Assembly: GCA_903930725.1 (NCBI GenBank)
Contig: CAIYZW010000855.1
Location: 1-7,453 of the forward strand
From: an uncultured Bacteroidota bacterium
GTDB lineage: Bacteria > Bacteroidota > Bacteroidia > Bacteroidales > 4484-276
Length of the DNA stretch: 7,453 nt
Reading direction: 5' to 3'
Of this stretch, positions 1 through 5,166 are shown piece by piece. The position numbers and the translations under genes are program-made. Positions within the stretch are counted from its first letter, which is position 1. The number at the start of each line of letters is the position of its first letter. Below the pieces are notes generated by a model. That model saw nothing but the letters and a program-made list of their open reading frames with translations. It had not been told where the DNA came from and did not search any database.

Positions 1-1
1 A

Positions 2-595
2 AATGAACCTGACCGCCAGGTTTTTGATGCGTCAATTTTGGTAAGCATCGCTTCTCTTTTCTATCTTCCGGCCATTTTTTTTATTTTTTTTATATGGCTT
101 TGTTTTATGGTTTACCAGATTTTTACCTGGCGCGAATGGTTGATTTCGATTATCGCATTTGTCCTTCCTTACCTCTTTTTGGGAACTTATTTTCTTTACA
201 CCAACGAACTTCCAAAAGTTGCGATGGCTTTTGTTGCCCGATTTCTGGAGATAAAACCCGTTGTGGTGACTATAAATACCTACAGCTACATTGTTTGGGG
301 GCTGCTTGTATTTTTAGTGCTTATCGTTTTTAGCAGGATAATTAGGGGCATTTCGGAAAGTTCGGTTGATTTGCAAAAAAAGAACAGGGTCGTACTTTTC
401 TTTTTGTTTATCGTTGCTGTTTCGGCAATTTATTCAGGCGAAAATTTCAGAATGCACCTGATGCTTGCCGCAACTCCGGTTTCGATGATTTTTGGAACTT
501 ATTTTTCACAATCCAAAAAACAACTTCTTCCCGAAATCATCACAATGCTGCTTTTGATGGTGATTTTTGCAGGTAAATTTATGACTTTAAAGTAA
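2..595 (+). CDS. DUF6427-like multi-pass membrane protein, 5' end cut by window
   Basis: The frame is open from base 2 to the TAA at 593-595, giving 197 residues; the true start lies to the left of the window. The first visible residues (NEPDRQVFDASIL) run into a long hydrophobic segment, so the apparent start at base 38 (a TTG) is only an artefact of the cut. About six hydrophobic stretches fit membrane helices, separated by short charged loops (TWREW; the QKKNR loop before the fourth; SGENFRMH). The pattern, including FDAS..SIASLFYLPA and the WREW..PYLFLG stretch, resembles from memory the Bacteroidota family DUF6427 of roughly 300 residues, so perhaps the first third is missing. Function is unknown and no catalytic motif is visible. 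It ends 1 bp before rnhB, so the two are probably co-transcribed and translationally coupled. The family name is a recollection and has not been searched. Confidence 0.75.
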   Translation, partial: NEPDRQVFDASILVSIASLFYLPAIFFIFFIWLCFMVYQIFTWREWLISIIAFVLPYLFLGTYFLYTNELPKVAMAFVARFLEIKPVVVTINTYSYIVWGLLVFLVLIVFSRIIRGISESSVDLQKKNRVVLFFLFIVAVSAIYSGENFRMHLMLAATPVSMIFGTYFSQSKKQLLPEIITMLLLMVIFAGKFMTLK

Positions 596-596
596 A

Positions 597-1199
597 ATGT
601 TAAAATCTTCCTTTTCGGGAAAATATATCGAGGCCGGTTGCGATGAAGCTGGGCGCGGTTGTCTGGCCGGGCCTGTGTTTGCTGCGGCAGTAATCTTGCC
701 CGATGGTTTTAAAAATGAATTGCTAAACGATTCAAAAAAACTCAACGAAGCCCAACGCGACATGCTTCGCCCGATCATCGAAAAGGAAGCCCTGGCCTGG
801 GTTGTAGCTTCGGTGGATAGCGAAACGATTGACCAAATCAACATTTTGAAGGCATCTTTCCTGGCGATGCACAGGGCCATTGCCAAACTCACCACAATTC
901 CTGAGTTATTGCTGATAGACGGCAACAGGTTTACACCTTATCCGGGCATAGCACACCAGTGCATTATCCGTGGTGACGGGGAATTTATGGCTATTGCAGC
1001 GGCTTCGGTCTTAGCCAAAACCCATCGTGATGCGTTTATGAAAAGTTTAGATGAAGAATTTCCGGAATATTTCTGGAAGCAAAACAAAGGATACCCTACG
1101 CTGGCGCACCGACAGGCAATTTCGATTCATGGAATTACGCCCTACCACCGCAAATCCTTCAGCATGGGCGTGCAGTTAAAATTAGACCTGGACGAATAA
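597..1199 (+). CDS. rnhB: Ribonuclease HII
   Basis: A complete 200-residue protein with the features of RNase HII, the cytoplasmic enzyme that cuts the RNA strand of RNA/DNA hybrids and starts removal of single ribonucleotides misincorporated in DNA. Motif I is GCDEAGRGCLAGPV (residues 14-27), with the metal-binding pair D16 and E17. LLIDGN gives the third acidic residue, D108. RGDGEF..IAAASVLAKTHRD (125-145) holds the probable fourth acidic residue, D127, and the conserved AAAS.LAK stretch. GYPT..H (165-171) and HR.SF (184-188) near the C-terminus are also typical. The length matches bacterial RNase HII (about 190-210). The ATG at 597 lies 1 bp after the upstream stop and there is no clear Shine-Dalgarno, so translation is probably coupled to the membrane-protein gene before it. 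No key residue is missing. Confidence 0.97.
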   Translation: MLKSSFSGKYIEAGCDEAGRGCLAGPVFAAAVILPDGFKNELLNDSKKLNEAQRDMLRPIIEKEALAWVVASVDSETIDQINILKASFLAMHRAIAKLTTIPELLLIDGNRFTPYPGIAHQCIIRGDGEFMAIAAASVLAKTHRDAFMKSLDEEFPEYFWKQNKGYPTLAHRQAISIHGITPYHRKSFSMGVQLKLDLDE

Positions 1200-1219
1200 T
1201 ATGTCGGTTAAATTTCAAT

Positions 1220-1693
1220 CTAATCGCCAAGTCCTTCATTGCCGGTGTCAACCACACATTTCCAGTTTCCTCTGCTGTCTTTTTTCCAGATGGACAGGTA
1301 AGTTCCCTTTTCAGTTTTCAGACCATCCGATTTTATGGTCATCGTGTAAATTCCATAACTGTAGCCGAGGTCGCCACTTATCGAAACATCTGCAAACAAA
1401 GGCTCCCAGACAAGTGTCATTTTAGAATCGTCAAAATTTTTATAAAAATCGCTAAAAGCAACTTTGCCAACAACAGGCATCGAATTTTCGCGAAGCATCA
1501 CCATGTTTTCGTCTCCATAGATTTCAAAGGCTTTCTTCATTCCGTTTTTTGAGGAATAGTCCGAAAACTCACGGTCAGTTTTGAGGATGCCTGCTTTTTC
1601 ACTGGAAATATCGACGGTTCTGATGGTTGAACATTGAACCAATAATATCGTCAAAACCAGAAATAACAATGGTTTCAGTAGATTTGTTTTCAT
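1220..1693 (-). CDS. NTF2-like (DUF4440/SnoaL-type) lipoprotein
   Basis: A 157-residue protein with a lipoprotein signal peptide. A hydrophobic run (residues 8-20) ends in the lipobox LVQ|C with C21 as the lipidated cysteine, so the mature protein is membrane-anchored on the periplasmic or outer-membrane side. The mature part looks like one NTF2-like cone domain of the DUF4440/SnoaL type: a TDREFSDYS helix (39-47), an AF.IYGD segment (55-61), VWEPLFADVSISGDLGY (95-111), then paired strands YGIYTM, KGTYLSIWKK and NWKCVVDTGNEG (to 155). Related proteins include isomerase-like and small-ligand-binding folds, but nothing here identifies a ligand or catalytic pair. It stands alone, convergent with rnhB (20 bp between stops) and about 200 bp from the small gene at 1891-2052. 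No strong promoter or Shine-Dalgarno is visible. The fold call rests on pattern recognition. Confidence 0.85.
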   Translation of the reverse strand: MKTNLLKPLLFLVLTILLVQCSTIRTVDISSEKAGILKTDREFSDYSSKNGMKKAFEIYGDENMVMLRENSMPVVGKVAFSDFYKNFDDSKMTLVWEPLFADVSISGDLGYSYGIYTMTIKSDGLKTEKGTYLSIWKKDSRGNWKCVVDTGNEGLGD

Positions 1694-1746
1694 TTTGCTA
1701 TGATGTTTTTCTTTAAACTAAAAGTCCGCACTAAAACAGGTGATTT

Positions 1747-1758
1747 GGGCTAAAGCCC
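1747..1758. repeat. Short palindrome GGGCTAAAGCCC
   Basis: The sequence GGGCTAAAGCCC is a self-complementary arm pair (GGGCT/AGCCC) with a 2-nt centre. It lies 14 bp from the larger inverted repeat at 1773-1810. Intergenic GC-rich palindromes of this kind are, from memory, frequent in Bacteroidota genomes. Only one copy is visible here, so dispersed-repeat status cannot be shown from this window. Confidence 0.4.
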
Positions 1759-1772
1759 GGTAACTGATTATT

Positions 1773-1810
1773 TTTCAATTGCCCTGATTGGAAGGTCGGG
1801 GCAATTGAAA
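1773..1810. repeat. Strong intergenic inverted repeat (16-bp stem, hexaloop)
   Basis: TTTCAATTGCCC (1773-1784) is a perfect 12-bp inverted match to GGGCAATTGAAA (1799-1810). The arms continue inward with T-G, G-C, A-T and T-G pairs (1785-1788 with 1795-1798), leaving a 6-nt loop TGGAAG. Neither strand has a run of T directly after the stem, so it is not a textbook intrinsic terminator. It lies between the lipoprotein gene and the end of the sqr-side transcript and may still slow or end transcription or protect an RNA 3' end. With the palindrome at 1747-1758 it resembles a composite REP-like element; that reading is inference. Confidence 0.55.
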
Positions 1811-1862
1811 TTCAATTTATTCAAAGCTTTCACCAAATCTTTTTAATTATTGATGTCTTTTT

Positions 1863-1881
1863 AGACTGATCTCATCAGACT
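1863..1881 (-). terminator. Weak hairpin just after the small gene
   Basis: AGACTGAT (1863-1870) and ATCAGACT (1874-1881) form an 8-position stem with one A/A mismatch and a 3-nt loop. It begins about 10 bp after the stop codon of the 53-codon gene in the direction of transcription. That position suits a 3' end of the sqr-side transcript, but the sequence after the stem on the - strand is A-rich rather than T-rich. The terminator function is therefore a weak guess. Confidence 0.22.
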
Positions 1882-1890
1882 CAAAAATTC

Positions 1891-2052
1891 TTACGAATGC
1901 CCGCCAACGATGATGCGCATTATTTTAAGGTTTAGAACGAAAAACCTGACGATTTGCCACGGCCAGAATTTCCGCATAAACTTGTTTGTATGAGTTGGTA
2001 CCGGAGGATAATCCTCGTCCTTGTAGCCTTTTGGTGTTGGTTTGTTTATCAT
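1891..2052 (-). CDS. Small conserved-looking basic protein (53 aa), probable sqr partner
   Basis: A 53-residue ORF, ATG at 2050-2052 to TAA at 1891-1893, too short for most gene finders. The N-terminal half is polar with a distinctive stretch KGYKDEDYPPVPTHTNK (residues 8-24). The C-terminal half is basic and hydrophobic: FMRKFWPWQIVRFFVLNLK (25-43), then IMRIIVGGHS. This could form an amphipathic or membrane-surface helix. The order looks protein-like, not random: an acidic/proline segment followed by W, R and F residues in a helical pattern. I recall similar short proteins in Bacteroidota, but I cannot confirm a family or function. It lies on the same strand as sqr and is separated from it only by the four-helix cassette, so it may have been the next gene of the sqr operon. 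There is no strong Shine-Dalgarno, only AAAGAA just before the start. Confidence 0.6.
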   Translation of the reverse strand: MINKPTPKGYKDEDYPPVPTHTNKFMRKFWPWQIVRFFVLNLKIMRIIVGGHS

Positions 2053-2091
2053 TTCTTTAAATATTTATTTGTCATTGAATCTTTTATTTTT

Positions 2092-2243
2092 GGAATAATG
2101 GAATGTTGGAATAATGGAATGTTGGAATAATGGAATGTTGGAATAATGGAATGCTGGAATAATGGAATGTTGGAATAATGGAATGTTGGAAACTTGGAAT
2201 GATTGAATAATGGAATGTTGGAAATCCGAAATAATGGAATAGT
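2092..2243 (+). repeat. Satellite array, 19 consecutive 8-bp units (GGAANNAT type)
   Basis: From 2092 to 2187 there are six copies of the 16-bp unit GGAATAATGGAATGTT; five are identical and the fourth differs by one base (GCT for GTT). Each copy is itself two 8-bp half units, GGAATAAT and GGAATGTT. From 2188 to 2243 seven more 8-bp units continue in exact register but diverged (GGAAACTT, GGAATGAT, TGAATAAT, GGAATGTT, GGAAATCC, GAAATAAT, GGAATAGT). Total length is 152 bp with no indel. The pattern of a homogenised block beside a degenerate tail is what slippage or unequal exchange would give. The array ends 55 bp from the stop codon of the four-helix gene. It also creates long but meaningless open frames on the - strand. 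Confidence 0.95.
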
Positions 2244-2276
2244 GGTTTGATGACGAGTGAGAGCTGATATTTTGAA

Positions 2277-2284
2277 CAAATTTA
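2277..2284 (-). promoter_or_regulatory. Possible -7 element (TAAATTTG) ahead of the small gene
   Basis: On the - strand the bases read TAAATTTG, a full match to the Bacteroidota -7 consensus TAnnTTTG. It lies between the four-helix gene and the satellite, pointing towards the 53-codon gene about 225 bp away. No convincing -33 TTTG sits at the usual 19-20 bp spacing. In A/T-rich DNA such a match occurs easily by chance. Confidence 0.2.
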
Positions 2285-2298
2285 AACATAGTTAATGG

Positions 2299-2712
2299 TT
2301 ATTTCACACTATCAAAATTATCCTGCCAGTCGTTATTTTTCACTTTCATTTGCAATGCTTTGATCAATTTCAGAAGTTCATTTTCCGTTTTAAAGTGAAG
2401 CTGGTCCAGTGATTCAAAATCTACCTCTGAAATTTGATTTGCTTTAAGAAAACAAACACAGGAACTATGAAACTCTCCACTCGAACCTAAAGCAATATTT
2501 AAAAAATTCAGATATTCTTTTATCGATCTCCGGCAATAGCCTTCGGCAATGTTGCGGCTGATGCTGTGTGCAGAATCCAGTGTATTAGCAGATACTTTTT
2601 TCAGCTCATAAGGAAAAAATGACAATACTTTGTTACTCAAAACATACAATTCCACTGCATCCTGCCATACCCTCAATTTCTTAAAGCCCCTGTTAATATT
2701 AACTCTTTCCAT
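2299..2712 (-). CDS. Four-helix-bundle protein (23S rRNA IVP / S23-like family)
   Basis: A 137-residue protein with the marks of the four-helix-bundle family (PF05635/TIGR02436). The first helix motif is F..LRVWQDAVEL (residues 10-22), followed by a long second helix. ISRNIAEGYCRRS (51-63) corresponds to the usual S.P.NIAEG.GR.S stretch, and KEYLNFLNIALGSSGE (65-80) to the E...FL.IA.GS..E motif. Founding members are ORFs inside intervening sequences of 23S rRNA in Leptospira and others; the Avd accessory proteins of diversity-generating retroelements share the fold and bind nucleic acid. Most Bacteroidota copies are orphans of unknown role, and no rRNA or reverse transcriptase is present here. 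The length is near the family norm of about 120. The start ATG is 61 bp after the sqr stop and lacks a good Shine-Dalgarno (AAAAGAAC upstream). Two cysteines (C85, C87) replace the more usual hydrophobic residues in helix three. Confidence 0.92.
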   Translation of the reverse strand: MERVNINRGFKKLRVWQDAVELYVLSNKVLSFFPYELKKVSANTLDSAHSISRNIAEGYCRRSIKEYLNFLNIALGSSGEFHSSCVCFLKANQISEVDFESLDQLHFKTENELLKLIKALQMKVKNNDWQDNFDSVK

Positions 2713-2733
2713 AACATCATGTTCTTTTTACCC

Positions 2734-2773
2734 ATCCTTCCATCCTTCCATTTTTCCATCTTTCCATTTTTCC
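2734..2773 (-). repeat. Second satellite array, five 8-bp units (GGAANNAT on the - strand)
   Basis: On the - strand, reading from 2773 to 2734, the units are GGAAAAAT, GGAAAGAT, GGAAAAAT, GGAAGGAT and GGAAGGAT, all matching GGAANNAT with no indel. The first unit begins at the base after the sqr stop codon (2774-2776), and the last ends 21 bp before the start of the four-helix gene. It uses the same 8-bp period and the same fixed bases as the array at 2092-2243 but faces the other way, so the two can pair in a single transcript. Confidence 0.9.
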
Positions 2774-4231
2774 TTATTCAGGAATTAACGACCAGCCGGG
2801 CAATGCCTTGGCTTTGTACATAAACATGTAATGCATGAAAAGTTTCATCCAGTGGCCGGCAAGGCCGGGTTCGCCCACGGTGTAGTTGAGATCGCGGCCC
2901 CATTGGGGATATTTTTCAAAATCCGGAACAACAGGATAAACGGTCATGGTGGCGGCCATGCCGTCGCGGATTCCATAACCCGACGAAACAATACAGGCGG
3001 CACCCATCCGACCCATTGAGGCGCGGTGGTTTGTAACGGTTTTACCTGCTTTTACCGATTCGGCAACATTTAAAGCAACAACTTTTCCCATAACCCCCGA
3101 AGGCATCCCGGTGCGCGGTGGCGTTGGGAAAATCGGGTTACCATTTTTGCTTTTAAAAGGTTTGGAAATTGAATGTGGCGGGGCGAAAGCAATTCCGCAG
3201 GCAAAAATATTTTCGTATTGCGGGCTTTGGTATTTAGATGGCCAATCGTTTACACTCCAGTTTTCGAAATCTTTGGGAACATAATCGGCGTCAACTTTCA
3301 TCAGGCCGTTGGGTGCAAAAACTGATGCAGAAATATCTTCGCCGGCTTTATTCTTCGCCGTAAGGCCAACACCAGCAAAAGCCGGGATCAGCATGGCAAA
3401 ATCGAAACCTATTTCGCTCATTTCGCCATCGAGCGTTTCGTAATGAATAATGCCTGGTTCAACCTTTTTTACTCCGGCACGTTTAATCCATTTTATGCCG
3501 TATTCCGACATAATTGACTCGGTGAAAATCTTGGTTGAAGTTACATATCCGCCTTTTTTGATAAATGCGCCACCCATCCCAAAATCGCCAAGCTCATATT
3601 CGTTGGTAAGCCAGGTGATGTCGGCAAGGTGCATTAGTTTGCGTTTATTGATCTCGAAAGCTACGTTAAGTGCATACTCAAAAGCTGCACCCTGGCAGGT
3701 GGCCATTGGATGGCCGGTTCCAATCACAAATCGCTGCCGTTCGCCTTTTGCCATCTTGTCAAGCGCAACCTGGAGTTTATTCCAGGCATCGGCAGCATGA
3801 CCGAAAGTACAAACCGAAAGAGAATTTTTATCGGGGCCAAGGCCTTCGGTGGCTGCAAAATTCAGTTTGGGGCCTGTGGCATTGATCAGATAATCGTACT
3901 CCACTTTTTCGAATTGTCCTTTCTTACTATCTTCAACATATTCGATCTCTACAAAAGGCTTTGGTGAGGCAGTGTCGCCTTCGGGGAAAATTGTTTTTGC
4001 AAGAGCTTGTTTGAAAGTTACGTTTTTACGTTTGTAAACCGGCCCAAGCGGAAAAATCACCTGGCTTGTTTTCATTTGCCCGATTCCAACCCAAATGTTG
4101 GATGGAATCCACTGATAATTGCTGTTTGGGCTAACCATGATTACTTCGTGCTTTTTCTCAAGCTTTTTGCGAAGAATCATTACAGCAGTGTGGCCGGAAA
4201 TACCGGCACCTAGAACGACTACTTTTGCCAT
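2774..4231 (-). CDS. sqr: Sulfide:quinone oxidoreductase (FAD-dependent)
   Basis: A 485-residue flavoprotein of the sulfide:quinone oxidoreductase group, which oxidises sulfide to polysulfide or sulfane sulfur and passes electrons through FAD to the membrane quinone pool. The N-terminal Rossmann motif is VVVLGAGISGHTA (residues 4-16). NYQWIPSN..VGIG (38-51) matches the SQR-type segment after the second strand, and YLINATGP (114-121) is the ATG motif. Three cysteines sit where SQR has its catalytic trio: C141 in VCTFGHA, C179 in TCQGAAFE, and C413 in GAACIVSSGYG. C345 in FACGIA is an extra one. PPRTGMPSG (371-379) fits the conserved TG segment. The C-terminus GHWMKLFMHYMF...GWSLIPE suggests an amphipathic membrane-binding end and looks complete. 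It is longer than the roughly 430 residues of type I SQR, so it probably belongs to a longer subtype that I cannot assign firmly. A flavocytochrome c sulfide dehydrogenase subunit is less likely: there is no twin-arginine signal or cytochrome partner. Confidence 0.88.
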   Translation of the reverse strand: MAKVVVLGAGISGHTAVMILRKKLEKKHEVIMVSPNSNYQWIPSNIWVGIGQMKTSQVIFPLGPVYKRKNVTFKQALAKTIFPEGDTASPKPFVEIEYVEDSKKGQFEKVEYDYLINATGPKLNFAATEGLGPDKNSLSVCTFGHAADAWNKLQVALDKMAKGERQRFVIGTGHPMATCQGAAFEYALNVAFEINKRKLMHLADITWLTNEYELGDFGMGGAFIKKGGYVTSTKIFTESIMSEYGIKWIKRAGVKKVEPGIIHYETLDGEMSEIGFDFAMLIPAFAGVGLTAKNKAGEDISASVFAPNGLMKVDADYVPKDFENWSVNDWPSKYQSPQYENIFACGIAFAPPHSISKPFKSKNGNPIFPTPPRTGMPSGVMGKVVALNVAESVKAGKTVTNHRASMGRMGAACIVSSGYGIRDGMAATMTVYPVVPDFEKYPQWGRDLNYTVGEPGLAGHWMKLFMHYMFMYKAKALPGWSLIPE

Positions 4232-4557
4232 AGACCGAATGCTTTAATTAAAAAATGAAATTTAGTTCTTTCTATCAGAAAGTTGAAACCGAAAGAAAAC
4301 CTATCGCTGGAAATACCAAATTTTCTGATGAGTAAAAGTAGTTAAAAATGCTCACCATTGTTGATAATAAAGCTAAAAGCAAAATAAATTTTTAATAATT
4401 CGGCCAGGAGGTTTTAAGGCTGAAGCAAAATTGTTTAGAGGAGCCAACTTCTGACCCTAAAACTGAAAATGGAAGTGTATTCTCAAATGTATTCTGACTT
4501 ACATTCCGAGCAAGTTTGCAACTAAAAACGCAGGAAAATTATGTAGCCTGGAGCAGT
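4232..4557. other. 326-bp gene-free region ahead of sqr
   Basis: This stretch holds no convincing gene on either strand. It contains one promoter-like pair for sqr (4484-4514) and then a leader of roughly 245 bases to the sqr start. Within the leader is a perfect 6-bp hairpin, CTTTCT/AGAAAG with a 3-nt loop (4268-4282), about 40 bp before the sqr ATG. I could not match the leader to a known riboswitch, and no T-run terminator for the upstream peptidase gene is visible. Two tiny ORFs (26 and 27 codons, one per strand) occur near 4255-4358 and are probably chance. Confidence 0.6.
4484..4514 (-). promoter_or_regulatory. Probable Bacteroidota-type promoter for sqr
   Basis: On the - strand TACATTTG (4491 to 4484) is a full match to the -7 consensus TAnnTTTG. 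CTTG (4514 to 4511) supplies the TTG core of the -33 element, at exactly the 19-bp spacing of the published Bacteroidota promoter. It points towards sqr and would give a leader of about 245 bases. The consensus is established knowledge; use of this site is inferred. Confidence 0.45.
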
Positions 4558-5040
4558 TTATGGTTTAAAAAAGCGGCTCGACTTAACCGGGTAGGTGTCA
4601 ATATGCACCCATGCCCCGCTAACATCTTCCATCCTGATATTCCAATCCTGCAAATGAGGCAGGATAGTTTGCCTTACCTGGGCACATTGTTCAGGCCCCT
4701 GCCTGCCGTTAATATGAAAATCAACTGCCCGGCCAAAAATATGTGCCGACATGGTTGAAGTAGAGCCTACAAAAGCATTGTAGTTTTGGTTATGATAGGT
4801 TGTTCCGGGAGCATTTGCCTGAAGCGGGCGCATCCAGCAATGAACGGTTATTGATGATCCAAACAGTACCCTGATGTTTTCCATGGCATCAGCGGTTTTT
4901 ACAATCTCTTCCTTTTCTTTATCCGAAGGAATATGATATACCCGCCAGGATGGCAGCCACAAGGCTTCGCCTACCTTAAAATGATCCGACAGATTTTCGT
5001 TGGGATCACTCCAGTTGATTTGTTTCCAGTCTTTAGCCAT
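4558..5040 (-). CDS. M15-type zinc peptidase (Peptidase_M15_3-like), no signal peptide
   Basis: A 160-residue protein with the zinc-site pattern of the M15 D-Ala-D-Ala carboxypeptidase / endolysin group, closest in shape to the PF08291 branch. SAHIFGRAVDFHI (residues 98-110) gives ligands H100 and D107, and WVHID (144-148) gives the third, H146. R71 in CWMRP and the YNAFVGS loop (87-93) before the zinc motif are also typical. Such enzymes cut peptidoglycan stem peptides and are common in phages and as cell-wall hydrolases. There is no signal peptide or membrane segment, so export would need a phage-type holin or another route, or the protein acts inside the cell. No phage neighbours are visible. 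Start choice is firm: GAGGAGG lies 7 bp upstream of the ATG at 5040, a strength unlike the other genes here. It sits 126 bp after the porin gene and probably has its own promoter. Confidence 0.85.
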   Translation of the reverse strand: MAKDWKQINWSDPNENLSDHFKVGEALWLPSWRVYHIPSDKEKEEIVKTADAMENIRVLFGSSITVHCWMRPLQANAPGTTYHNQNYNAFVGSTSTMSAHIFGRAVDFHINGRQGPEQCAQVRQTILPHLQDWNIRMEDVSGAWVHIDTYPVKSSRFFKP

Positions 5041-5047
5041 AATTTTT

Positions 5048-5054
5048 CCTCCTC
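5048..5054 (-). promoter_or_regulatory. Strong Shine-Dalgarno GAGGAGG for the M15 peptidase
   Basis: On the - strand GAGGAGG ends 7 bases before the ATG at 5040, an ideal match and spacing. The starts of pstB, porin, sqr, four-helix and rnhB genes in this window show no comparable site, as expected for Bacteroidota, which depend little on Shine-Dalgarno pairing. The contrast decides this start and hints at a different origin for the gene. Confidence 0.75.
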
Positions 5055-5086
5055 ATTAATGATATTATCCTGAAATTTAAGTTAAG

Positions 5087-5118
5087 CAAATGTAAAACAG
5101 AAATACTTAGTTTCCGAA
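5087..5118 (-). promoter_or_regulatory. Possible Bacteroidota-type promoter for the M15 peptidase
   Basis: TACATTTG on the - strand (5094 to 5087) fully matches the -7 consensus and is identical to the element ahead of sqr. A weak -33 match, TTCG (5118 to 5115), lies 20 bp upstream. The -7 element is 46 bp from the start codon, a plausible leader length. The weak -33 keeps confidence low. Confidence 0.35.
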
Positions 5119-5166
5119 TTTTACATTTTGATAATTAACAAAATCAACGACAAATTGTTTTTAGTT

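Larger units (their letters stand above)
2092..2773 (-). mobile_element. Putative satellite-bounded four-helix-protein cassette
   Basis: This stretch contains one gene, for a four-helix-bundle protein, and is bounded on both sides by arrays of the same 8-bp unit in opposite orientation (2092-2243 as GGAANNAT, 2734-2773 as ATNNTTCC on the + strand). The right boundary starts at the base next to the sqr stop codon. The visible facts are the arrays, their inverted relation and the enclosed gene. That this is a unit which moves, or was inserted between sqr and the small gene, is inference. There is no transposase, no clear target-site duplication and no attachment site. Confidence 0.3.

Noticed and set aside
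2092..2243. Possible CRISPR array
   Set aside because: The units are contiguous 8/16-bp repeats with no spacers and no cas genes nearby.
2049..2289. Two overlapping - strand open frames of 74-76 codons across the satellite
   Set aside because: Their translation is the 16-residue periodic reading of the GGAATAATGGAATGTT array in two frames; the repeat, not selection, keeps them open.
2299..2712. Four-helix gene as a true 23S rRNA intervening sequence or as Avd of a diversity-generating retroelement
   Set aside because: No rRNA sequence, reverse transcriptase, template or variable repeat lies in the window; only the protein family is shared.
3450..3967. Three + strand ORFs of 71-116 codons inside sqr
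   Set aside because: Antisense shadows of a well-supported oxidoreductase gene; low-complexity translations without motifs.
4255..4335. 26-codon + strand ORF (MKFSSFYQKVETERK...) divergent from sqr
   Set aside because: Very short, no start signal, lies inside the sqr leader; nothing distinguishes it from chance.
4516..4758. 80-codon + strand ORF overlapping the M15 peptidase
   Set aside because: Antisense to a gene with clear zinc-site motifs; no recognisable protein features of its own.
5125..5144. AT-only hairpin ATTTTG/CAAAAT after the porin gene as a terminator
   Set aside because: Only six weak pairs with an 8-nt loop and no T-run after it on the - strand; expected by chance in such A/T-rich DNA.
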